From Cochliopodium minus (lineage: Eukaryota > Discosea > Himatismenida > Cochliopodiidae): DNA of 43,019 nucleotides. The notes beneath the pieces are model-generated. The model saw only the letters and a program-made list of their open reading frames with translations. It searched no databases and was not told the DNA's origin. Made by a program: the position numbers and the translations under genes. The stretch is from the NCBI GenBank assembly GCA_024220525.1, contig JAMYWO010000313.1, positions 1-43,019 on the forward strand, read 5' to 3'. Within the stretch, counting starts at the first letter, position 1. The number at the start of each line of letters is the position of its first letter. Positions 22,001-33,500 of this stretch are shown piece by piece.

Positions 22001-25000
22001 TCGTATTGGTCAAACTCAACTCGTCAAAGTGTATCGTTTGATTACCAAAAACACCTACGAACAACAAATGTTCATCAAAGCTTCCAAGAAACTGGGTCTC
22101 GATCAAGCAGTTCTTACTGATATTCAAGGTTCTTTCAAAGAAAAGGAAACCGAGTTGAATCCTTCTCTTCTTTCCAAAACCGAAATGGATTCTCTTTTGA
22201 AACATGGAGCCTATGATATCTTTAGAGAAGGGAAGAATGATGAAAAGAAATATGGAGAAGAAGATATCGAAAGCATTCTTGAAAGAAATTCTAAAACTGT
22301 TGTTCTCAATTCTTCTGAACAAACTTCTTCTTTTTCTAAAGCAAGTTTTGTTTCTTCCAATGCAGCACCAGAAATAGACATGAAAGATCCAAAGTTTTGG
22401 CAAAAACTTATTCCTACTTCTGAAAAATATCAAGATCCTAACATCATTGATCAGCCTCGTACTCGTAAACGTGTTCAACGCTTCAAAGATGATGATGATG
22501 ATCTTGACAAAGAACTTGGTATCAGCGGTACTGGTGGGGATGGGGGTGGGAGTGGAGGAGGAGGAGGAGGGGGAGAGGGAGGGGATGATTCGTTCTCACA
22601 AATAGATGATGAATATGATGCTCCTTCTGATAATGATCTCAACTATGAAGAAGCAGGAGATAGATATGGATGGAGTAAATCTGCAAGAGTAAGATTCAAA
22701 AAAGCACTTCTTGCTTTGGGATTTGGAAGATGGGAAGAAATTAAGAAACAAGCACGTTTAAACAGATACACTATTAACCAAATCATTGCTTACTCGGAAG
22801 CCTTTATCAGAAAGTTGATTAAATACAGAACTGATGATTGTAATGATACCGAACAAGAAGTATTGGATACCATTTTGAACAATGGAGAACCCACCTATGT
22901 TTACTTGAAAGATGTGGTTGGATTGCCAGAACAATTGGATCTCTCCGAAGTAGTGTTGATGGGAAAAAAACCAAAAAAGAAACATATATTTAATCCTGCC
23001 AAAGCTGTTCCTTCTTATCATAATCATCCCACTCATTGGGATCAAGAGTACTTAGAGTATTTAAAGAGAAATGCAAATTATATTCTCAGAAAACTCGTGA
23101 ATCTTTCCATTCTTGGTGCTTATGTCAGACAATACGATTCTCTCGAAACTTTAAAAGTTCCTCAACCCATTTATGGTACCATTCCTACAAATTGGTGGAC
23201 TCTTTATTCTGACAGAAATTTGCTTTGGGGACTTTGGAAACAAGGTTTTGGAAATTACGATTTGATTGTTGTTGATGAAGAACTTGATCTTAAAAAGACT
23301 CCTACTGCTGATCCTGTTGAAAGACCTTTGTTTTTTGTTGCAGATAAAAAGAAAAGAGCTGAAGATGAGAAAAATAAGAAAATAAAACTTGATGATTCCA
23401 AATCTCCTCAAGACAACACTCTTCTCAATGATCCTCTTTCCCCCCAAATCAAACAAGAAATCTTTGAGAATAATATTGATACCATCAACAATATTAATAC
23501 CAACAACAATAATAATATCAATACCATCAATAACAATAACAATAATAACAATAACAATAATGACAATAACAATAATAACAATAATGATGATATGCAAATT
23601 GTTGAAAATCCTCCAACAAATGGAACTCTTGAAAAAGAAACCACACTTCTTCCTAACAATAATGAAATCAATGATCCTTCTATCACCCCAACGACTACTG
23701 TTGTCGATACAAACCCTTCTGTAGTGAACAATGCGGGTATCCAAATGGGAGTGAAAGTAGAAGTAAAAGCACCTCTCAAAAAAAATACAAGGGCAACAAG
23801 GAGTACAAAGGGAAATAAAGGAACAAAAGATACAAAAGGAGAAAAAGTAGAAGCAGAAAAAGGAAAAAAGAGAAAGTTTGAAAAAATAGAAACAGAAGAT
23901 GTAGAATTAAATGTATGGCCTTCTTTTCGTATTTTGAATGAAAGAGCAAAAAGATTAATCAAAGCATGTGGTCAACAATTGAAGAAAGATGCAAGACAAA
24001 ACACTTCTGATACCAAAAAGTTTAAAGAGTTGGAAGTAAAGAAAGAAAAGAAAGAACAACTCTTGCAAGTGTGGAGTAAAAGAGAAAAACTAGATTTTTA
24101 CAGAGTTGTTCTCTACTATGGTCTTCTCAAAAACGAAAATGGAACACCTAACTGGGAATTTCTTAAAGTACAAGCAAAACTAAGAAAAACACATCAACTT
24201 ATTGAAAGATACTACCTCGATTTGTTGGCTTTTTGTAGAAAATCCAGGGTTTCTCGTTTGAAATCCAGAGCTGCTGATTCCATCATGGATGCCATTGATG
24301 ATTATCTTCCTGAGAATAGCTTTAAAACAAAGTTTTTGGTTGAAAAAAAACTCTCTTGTGCTCAAGCTGAAAAGTTGAAAGACCCTTCCAACAAAAAAGT
24401 AAAGAAAGAAGTAAAAAAGAAAGATCCCAAAAAGAAAAGTAAGAAAGAAGAAGGAGATGAAGAAGAAGAAGATACTGAAATTGATCTTTCCATCATCCAA
24501 TGTAACCGACTTGCAAAGAGAGTTTTGTTTTTTTACAATTTGAGGGAAGAAGTTTTCTTGAAAGAAGATTTTGATGAAAAAATTAAATTGGCTCCCAGAG
24601 ATCCTTCCTTTCCTTCTTGGTGGAAAACAGAGCAAGACATTGACATTCTCAAATTAATTGAGAAGTACGGTCTCAACTGGGAGAGAATTGTTTCTGATGA
24701 ATCTTCTTCTTTTTACCCTATCGTCCTTCAGTATCTCGAAAAAGGTGTTAAGCCAACCAACAATAACAACACCAACGATAGCAACACTGACATGAATGAT
24801 GAAATTACCCCCAATCATGATAACCCCATCAATGAAATCAACCTTAATGATATCAGCAACAATAAGGAACTATCTCCAAAAAAAATAAAGGAAGAAGGAA
24901 TGGATATTTCTGATGATCAACCTATTTCTATCATTCAACCTATTTCTATCATTCAACCTATTTCTGTCGATCAACCTCAAGTGATTTCAGAAATAAAAGA

Positions 25001-26674
25001 AGAGAATAACAAACAAGCTCCTATCATCAACGAAAACCAACCCCCAAATGATTCCATTCTACCTAGCAACCAAACAATTCTTCCCTCCAATAACGAGCCT
25101 CCAAAAGAAATAAAAGAAGAAACAATGGATACTTCTAGTGATCTTCCCAAAGAAATTTCACATATTCAACCCAAAATAGAAAACAAAGTGGAAGGTATAG
25201 AAGTGGAAGAAATAAAGGGAGAAGAGACAAAGGGAGAGGAAAGCAAATTAGAAAATAGTTCATCTCCTCTACTTAAGAAGACAGAAATAAAAAAGAAGAA
25301 ACTTTTCACAAAAAATGATAGAGGAGAAAACTGTGAATTGATAGGTTTTCCCAAAGACAAACCAATTCTTGATTATGTTATGAATTTGGTTAAATTTTTG
25401 ATGACAGATATAAAAACCAAAACTCCTCTTTCTACCACCACTTCTCCTCTTCATCCTTCACACACTCCTCTTTCTCAAAGTTCAACAGTGACCGGAAATG
25501 ATCTTAAAAATATTCTACCCCCTTCTATCTCTTTTCCTCCTCCTAAACCAAAAGCTAAAACTACCAAGAGACCCGCCAAAAAAACAACACCCAAACCTAA
25601 AAAAGAAGTGACCAAAAAAACAAAAGAAAAAATTGTGAAAGAAAAGCCTGTCAAGGAAAAGCCTGTGAAAGAAAAACCAGTCAAAGAAGAAACGAAAGAA
25701 AATCCAAAAAGAAAAAAAACAGCATCAGAAAAAGAAGATAAAACAAGCAAGAAAAGAAAGACAGACAAAATAATTTACTATGATTCTGATCTCCTCTCTT
25801 GTGATAAACAAACTCAACAAATCCAATACCCCATTGTTCTTAGCTCTGCAATCAAAGTGTTGGATATAGGAAAAGTTGTACATGAGAACAAAACATTTCA
25901 CGCTAAAAACTACATTTGGCCTTTGGGTTTCAAAAGTATTCGTACCTACACTTCTCTCAAAAACCAAAACAAACGTGCCAATTTTATTTGTGAAATTATT
26001 GAACAAGATAACAAACCTGCTTTCAAGGTAACTCCCGAAGAAGATCCTGAAAGCTTTGTCATTGCTCATTCTGGTAAAAAATATTATTCTCCTTTTGAAA
26101 AACATTAAATCTTTTAATTAAAATAAAAAAAGCTTCTGCTGCTTGGAGTTCCATAATTAAAAAGATAATGGAGAACAAAACTGATAACAACACTAACAAT
26201 GACAATAACACAAACAACGATACTACAAATAATACCAAAAGATTGCACACATCAGTATCAGGTCCTGAGTATTTTGGATTCGCAAATCCATTGATTTTGA
26301 AATTGATACAAGATCTCCCTGATGCAGAAAAATGTACCAAATTTGAAAGAAAAAATTTTCTACCAAAATCTGCCAAAAACTCCACAGAAAGCAGATCCCA
26401 AAAAACCCAAAAAGAACATCCCAAAACAGGTGGAAAATCGATTCAACTTGTCAGACAAATGACAGAGGCACCCAAAGAGACTTTAGACAACGAAATTAAC
26501 GAAGATTTCAACAAAATAAGTGAAGAAGAAAATGAAATGGAGGATGAAATGAGCCTCTCTTTCGAGAAACAAGAAGTTGAGAACCAAAACAATCTTTTCT
26601 TCTCAAACATTTTCCAGAACCCATCTCATAATTTTGATGAATTTAATCCAAGCAATATGAATAATCCAAAATAA
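19014..26674 (+). CDS. CHD chromatin remodeller (CHD6-9/Kismet-like) with C-terminal FYRN-FYRC
   Basis: Seven exons (19014-19031, 19166-19192, 19251-20108, 20247-20466, 20635-20972, 21141-26073, 26133-26674) give 2311 residues. Order: acidic/basic N-terminus; two chromodomains at about 131-300 ([32 protein letters not shown]); Snf2 ATPase with ADEMGLGKT, DEAH and TGTPLQNN, helicase-C with [19 protein letters not shown] at about 660-775; SANT/SLIDE-like region from 995 ([30 protein letters not shown]); a second SANT-like segment at 1465 ([17 protein letters not shown]). These later blocks are those of CHD subfamily III. The end is FYRN ([16 protein letters not shown]) and FYRC ([13 protein letters not shown] joined to ASAAWSSI, then [12 protein letters not shown] and LPDAEKC). 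The apparent stop at 26106 lies in the last intron. It should slide nucleosomes at genes. Poly-Asn at 23480-23590. Confidence 0.93.
20472..20575. repeat. TTATTTATTA-rich intron repeat
   Basis: Low-complexity TTATT/TTTATTA run inside the intron between the ATP-binding exons of the CHD gene. It makes this intron (20467-20634) longer than most. Confidence 0.8.
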
Positions 26675-26824
26675 TCAAATCTTACTTTTATAATTCAAAT
26701 TTCTTTTTATTTAATAAAATTTTATTTTCGAAATTGATTTTCAAACTGATTCACTATCATACCATTGGGAAATGGTTTGTTTATTCTTTTTCAAAATTTG
26801 AATATATAAATTGATGAAAATTCT

Positions 26825-29800
26825 ATGGAAAATAAAAAAATGAAGAATGTAAACAATGAAGAATCAAACTTCCTTGAGGAGAAAGTTTTATTCAATAGTG
26901 ATGAAATGCCGCCATTCATAAAAGATGAAATGTATCTCCCAAAAAAGAATTATTTTTTTGAATTATTTTAAAAATCAAAGTTTATTACAAGCTTCAACAC
27001 ATGTTGCAAATGCAATCAAACATAAGGTTCGAAACAATAAAATTTTAAATATCCATGATTAATTGTGCTTTAAAAGATTCCTTGGATAGAAGGTAAATAT
27101 ATTTTTGAAAATAAATCATAATTCAAATAATCAATTGAATATAGGATCAAATTTGCAATGGAAAATAGGAAAATTGTATCATGATTTATTTTTTGTCAGA
27201 TATTTGTTGATGATTGGATTGTTTTTTTTAAATTTTTTCGAACTCCCAGCATATTGTTACATGGATAGTTTTAAGTGTACAAAACCAAGGGATCTATTTG
27301 ATTCTCCCTACACTATTCTTGGTATTTTGAAAAACATCAAAATTATTCGAAAATAAATTAAATATATATTTTTTTATTATAAATTTAGTATCAGGAATTC
27401 CCAAATTGTCAAAAAACGATTCACTAATTATTGAAATTTCTTTGTTTTCATTGCTGGTATTTTCTGTTTTTTTTTTTTAAAAAATTAAATAAATAAATTC
27501 TTTTAATTATTTTTCAAATTAAATATTTTGGGAAAAAAAAAGGCAATTATAGATCCTCTTTTAAAACTATGTTTTCGTAAAAAAAAAGAATGGTTATGGT
27601 CTGCTTGCCCCATTAAATTAATCTTGATACTTTTATCCATTGCTGATTGTATCGCCTCTTTTTTTTTTGAAAGGTAAAATAAATAATTTTGAAATAATTT
27701 TGAAATTAAAAATAAAAATATCAAATAAAAAAAAGGAATTGGAGAATGGCAACATGGAGCAGGATAGCATTGTTTGTGATAGTAGTGACGCCAATAAGAA
27801 GGATGTTTGTGTATTTATTTAAAAGTGCGTTTGAATTTTTGAAAGTGTTTGTTTTGGTTGTTTTGATCATTGTCTTGTTTTCCTGGTTTGCTTTACTTCT
27901 CTTTTACAATTCTTCTGAAGGCACTGAGTATTTTTCTTCTCCCCTTGGTACTTTTTTTTATTTTTTTAATAATTATTTTTTCTTTTTTATTCTTTTGTTT
28001 CATTTTTATTTTCAATTATTTTATTTTATTATTTTTTTATTATTTTAATTTTTTAAATAATTTCACTTCGATTTAAAATTTTTCAGATTTAATTTTCAAA
28101 TTATAAATTTTTTTTGGTTAAAAAAAAGAAACATTGTTGAATTTGACGATTTTGATATCAACTGCAAATTTTCCGGACATAATGACAAATGTATTTACGA
28201 GTACCAAAATATCATTCATATTTTTTGCGATATATTTGATTGTGAATTTGTATTTGTTTACTCCCATTGTTTTGACTGTTATTCTCAATTCTTGTAAAAA
28301 ACAGATCGATAATGATTCTAAAGTTTCCCACATTTACAAAGCAATCAATCTCAACAAAGCTTTTTTACTTGATGTCAATAATTCTGGTAAATCCCAACTC
28401 TTCCTCATCTATTTTTCCTTTTTAAAATATTAAACATTTTAATTCATAAATTTTTTAAAATATAAATTATTTTTTATTTTTTATTTTTATTTATTTTTTA
28501 TTTTTATTTATTTTTTATTTTTATTTTTTTTTTATTTTTTATTTTATTTAAAATAATTAAGATTTTTTAAAAAATATTATTAAATATATCTTTATATTAA
28601 AAGGAGTAATACACAGGGAAACAGTTTTGAATTTGCTTTTAAAAGTAAACACATTTAGCCAATTAAATAGAATACCAAGAGACACCCTTGACTTTTTCAT
28701 TGATGCCATGGATTTAAACAATGATGGGAAAATCACTAAAGTAAAAAATTATTTTAAAAAATATTTTTACAATGCTCAAATTAATGTATAATTCTAAAGT
28801 TAATTCTCAAATAATTTTATAATTATAAAGTTAATTTTATATTAAAATTAATTTATAATTCATAATTTATAATTATAATTTCTTAATTTTAAAAAAATAG
28901 TTTTGTTTTCGTTTTTTTTAATTATTGAATATTATTAAATAGGAAGGATTTTCATTGATAGAAATAATATACTTCATGAAAATAAAAGCAAAGTTTAAAA
29001 AACCAAGACTCCATTCAAGATTTCCTTCTATTTTTGAATCACAATGTGGACTTTCTTTTTTTTCTTTCATCAGAAGCATCTACTTTGAAAGGTTTTTATT
29101 TTTACTATTCAACAATGAAACAATTTATTTATCAAATTTATCAAATTTATCAAATTTATCAAGTTTATCAAGTTTATCAAATTTATTTTATTGATAGATG
29201 AACATTTTTTATTTTTTATTATTGTAGAATTGTTGATTTTATGGTGATTTCAAATGTGGTAGTAATGGGAATTGAAACTTATTTAATTCTACACAAGCAA
29301 AATAATAAAGGTTTTCACGTTTTTATAAACTTATTTTTATTATTATTATTTTATAAAATTTGGTTATTTTTTTATTCTATTATTTTATTATTTTATTATT
29401 TTTTTATATTATTTTTTTATTTTTTTCATCATCAATCTCGTTTAATTTATTATTTTAAAAAAAATAATTAATAAAAAAAGATCATGTATTGACATACGTG
29501 GAAACATTTTATACCATTTTCTATGGCCTGGAAATGATAGTTAAAATTTTGGCACATGGTTTTTGGGCTTATTGGTAAGTTTTCAAATAAAAAAATTATT
29601 TGCAATTAATTAATTTTAAAAAATTAAAATAGGGAAGAAAATAAAAATAAATTTGATGCTATTGTAAAATAAAATTTTCCAAGTAAATAAATTATTAAAT
29701 AAATTTATTTCAATAAAGGTGACATTGGCAAGTATTTTTGCAGAGATAGGATTTATTTCACCAGCAAAGATAGTGACAATAAATGTGGTGAGAATTTTTT

Positions 29801-30475
29801 TGATGATAAGGCTTTTGCGTTTCTTGTCTCTTCTTTCTTCTATTAAACAATATAAGCTCATGTTTGCTGCTTTTTCAAGATTAGTCAAAATGTTGATCAA
29901 AATGGGAGGGTTACTTTTGGTTGTCTACTCTTTGTTTGCTTTGATTGGGATGCAGATATTTGGAGGAAGATTGTATGCTCAAAATCCCAATCCTCAATTT
30001 CAAGATAGTTCTTACATTAAATTTAAATACATTGTCTACAATTTCAATGACTTTGGGAATTCAATGACTTTATTGTAATTTTGTTTTATTTTAATTAATT
30101 TTTGAAAATTAATTCTTTTTGATAGATTTTTATTGATGATACAAAACAATTGGGAAGTATTCTTGCATGGTAATTTTTTTTTAATTCTTTTCATGATTTA
30201 TTTACAAAAAAGTTTACATGATTATAGCTTGCATGTTTATCACTAATTCTGCAGTGTGTTTGTTTTTTATATCTTTTTGGTTAATAGCTGTGGTGATCAT
30301 TTTGAACATGGTGGTGGCTTTTGTGATTGATGCTTTTATTTTTGAGTTAGACGAAAATTCACATGATAAAGAAATTGATGATACCACTGAAATTTCAATA
30401 AACAAAGAATCATTGCAATTTCTAAAGAAGAAATTAGGAGAACATTTGATTATCCATAAGCAATACTCAATATAA
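26825..30475 (+). CDS. Two-pore cation channel (TPC) with EF-hands between the two channel halves
   Basis: Sixteen exons starting at 26825, 26981, 27077, 27145, 27389, 27543, 27736, 28129, 28604, 28943, 29228, 29481, 29633, 29719, 30126 and 30213 give 667 residues in frame. Two six-helix units are visible. Unit I has the filter segment NLTILISTANFPDIM, close to the TPC TxANxPD filter; unit II has a voltage-sensor helix (NVVRIFLMIRLLRFL) and the filter region NFNDFGNSMTLLF then MIQNNWEVF. Between them lie two EF-hand-like loops, AFLLDVNNSGVIHRE and DLNNDGKITKEGF, aligning with plant TPC1 rather than animal TPCs. TPCs release Ca2+ or Na+ from endolysosomes or vacuoles; here likely the contractile vacuole or endolysosome. 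Length is near the family minimum. The exon 5 donor (27456 or 27468) is unsure. Its 3' end faces the RasGEF gene with 34 bp between stops. Confidence 0.92.
28461..28556. repeat. T/A-rich intron repeat
   Basis: TTTTTATTTATTTTTATT-type low-complexity run in the 217-nt intron before the EF-hand exon of the two-pore channel gene. No other content is seen. Confidence 0.75.
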
Positions 30476-30509
30476 CTCTTTTAATTTATTAAAACTATAG
30501 TTTTTTTAT

Positions 30510-33500
30510 TTAATTTTCGTTCAATTGTTTTGCTTTTTCATAACAGTCATTCATATCGAGAATTTCATAAGTTTTAAAATAATTAAAAAAACTATCAGAA
30601 AAGTGAAAAGGGAACTTGTGTTGCTTGACTTTGAAGATTTCATGAATAATTTTACCTTGGATGGTAAGTTTATTAATGTTAAACAAACCATCTTGTTTCA
30701 AAGGGATCTCATCAGAAAAGATTAAAAACTTTAAATGCAAACCCAACCACACCAAACAAGGTGAGTTTTCAAATTGGGTGTATTTTTCTCTCAAATTTTT
30801 GTTATTCCCTTTTGATGATAACAACTCTTTGAAATTATCAATGGTAAGTTTGTGTTTTTCAGGTATCTCTTGAAAAGCTTTAAAAAAAAAGTTTAAAATT
30901 AATTTAAAAAAATTAAAATTATTTTTACTCTTTTTTAAACGTGTAAGAGGACCTACTAAGAGGTTAGGAGCAAGAACACAAAAAGTATTGAAATCACCAA
31001 TGTTAAGGGAATGTTCGATAATCTCAACAAAGCGGCAAAGAAGATCCACTCTGGCTGCCCTCTCGTTTTCGTTGAAGATGATGGTGTTGAACCATTGTGA
31101 AGTCCTCAAACAAAAATTATTAAAATGAGTAACATTTGGTGCCTTATCTTTTGTCCAGTTTTGATTAAAAAATTCTTCTAACAAAAACTTTCAAAAAAAA
31201 AAATTAAAAAAATTGAAAAGAATTTAAAAAAAGGAATTTTTTACTTTTTCCCAGTAGTTGAAAGTCAATAAAGCAAGTTGTTGGGAAATGAAAATAGGAT
31301 CAAATTTGGTGAAATGATGGAGATTTCTATCAATGACAATAGAACGAGAAAAGAGTCTTCTTTTCAAAGATTTTCTTTCCAACAATTTTCTAAAAGAAGG
31401 AGTCAATGAAATTTCATTCACCAATTCTTCTTTTCTGTACTTTTTCACGAAATCCACCAATCTGCTTGCCAATTCTTCATTTTCTTCAAAATCTCCATTT
31501 CTTTCAAAAAAAAATTATAATTATAATAATGATTAAATGTATTGTTTATTATATATATATTATAAAAAATGAATTTTATACATTAATTTTCAAAAAAAAA
31601 AAATTATTATTAATTTTAGGAAAAAAAAAAGGAAAATACTGAGAATCGAGCCAAGCATGAACAACAGAAAGTATCCACTTGGGTTTAGGAGTATAAAAGT
31701 GAAAAAAGAGAAGAGGAGAATTATTTTTATTAGAGGAGATTTCATTATTACCATTGTTATCATTGTTATAAGAAGAAGGAGAAACAGTGAGATAAAAGGA
31801 AATAAGTTTTTCTAAAAGAAAGAGAGGAGTAAAGTCAGGGATCATGGAATAACTGAAAAAGAAACAATTCAAAAAAGAAGAATCTTCATAAGGACCAAAA
31901 TTTAAAATGAGATACTCTACTATCTTTTCTTTGTTAGATGCCAACAAGGTTAACCCAAAATTGTTCTCATCTTTTTTCTGGAATATTATTTCCTCTTTTA
32001 CAAAACTCTCTGTTCTTTCTTCTTCTCTAAACTTTAACCCCATATTCCTCACATATTTCAATATGTTTGGGTTTTTCGATTTCAATGCATAATACAACAC
32101 ATTTTTTCCTAATTAATAATTAAAAAAAAAAAATAATAAAATAAAAAAAATAAAAAATAATAAAAAATAATAAAAATAATAAAAATATAAAAATAATAAT
32201 AAAAATAATAATAATAAAAATAAATAAAAACAAAATTAGAATAATTACCTTTCTGGTCAGTTACATTTAAATCAGCACCCTTTTTGGACAATTCTTCGAG
32301 CACTTCCAAACTAAGAAAATAATAATAATAACAAATTAATATGAATGATATCAAAAAAAATACCTTTTCAAAGCAGCAAAATGAACAGGATATTTCCCTA
32401 ATTAAAAAAAAAAAAAAAAAATTTGAAAAAATAAAATGAAAAGAGAAAGAAATGATGTACCATGAATGTTGGGGAGGTGAACGAGAGAAGGAAACTTGGT
32501 GATCAAAAACTGGACAGTGGCAATATGACCAGACTTGACAGCATAAAACAAACAAGATTCCTTGTGAAAAGTGAGAACATTGAAAAGTTTTTTGATTTCC
32601 TTTTCCCTCTCTTCTAAATCTTCATTCCCCTTTTTCTCCCCACCACTCTTTATTTGATTGTTAATATTATTTGGGTTATTGTAATTGTTATTGTTATTGT
32701 TATTGTTTGATTGTGGGTGATGATTTTGTTGGTTATCATGGAAATCTTCATTGTCGTCTTTGTTTATGTAGTATATTCCTGATTGAGAAAGAAGATTTTT
32801 TCTAGAAGAGGAAGGGGATTTGCTGCTACTTTCTTGAACAAGAGTATTGTTTTTGTTTTTACTGTTATTTTTGTTTTTAATTTTATTATTGTTATTATTA
32901 TTATTATTATCATTATTATTATTATTATTATTATTATTAATCTTGTTAACACGAGGGATGGAAGGAGAGGAAACAGATTTGGAATCAGTAGATTTAGGTC
33001 TTTCATTAAGAGAAGGAATAGGAACGGTTTGACCCAATCCTATCGTATTTCTGTTCATCAATGAAGAGGGAGGAGAAGAAGATTTGGGAGAGGAAGAGGT
33101 AGGAGAGGAAGAGGGAGGTGAAGACGAGAGAAAGTCTTTGGGAGGAGAAGAAGAGAAAGGATCATTCGGGTTGGTATTTTTACTGATGATTCTAACTTTG
33201 ATGGGAGTATCAGAAGGAGGAGATTTGGATACAGGTCTCAGTTTTTTCTCTTTATCTTTCTCACTAATTTTGAGGGAAGATGGTTTAATTGGCTTCTCAT
33301 TATTATTACTATTATTATTGTTGTCATTTCCTTCGGAAGGAGAAGAGACTTGGATTGGTTTTGAGCGGTTAGGGGTGGTGATGAAAGGAAGGGATACGGA
33401 GAAGATATCATTTTCAGATTTGTTCAATGCCCTTGCTGAAAAATTGACGATGCTGCCTGGTTGTTTGGATGGACAGAACAAGTTGTGTATATCCTCTAAA

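Noticed and set aside
21519-22478. 319-codon minus-strand ORF
   Set aside because: It is antisense to the conserved CHD helicase exon and has no domain of its own.
23151-23962. Minus-strand hydrophobic ORFs (poly-Leu/Ile)
   Set aside because: They are reverse readings of the poly-Asn tract and linker of the CHD protein, not membrane proteins.
26168-26674. Separate 168-residue Asn-rich protein
   Set aside because: Its first half completes the FYRC domain of the CHD protein once the intron 26074-26132 is removed, and only 59 bp separate it from the apparent stop.
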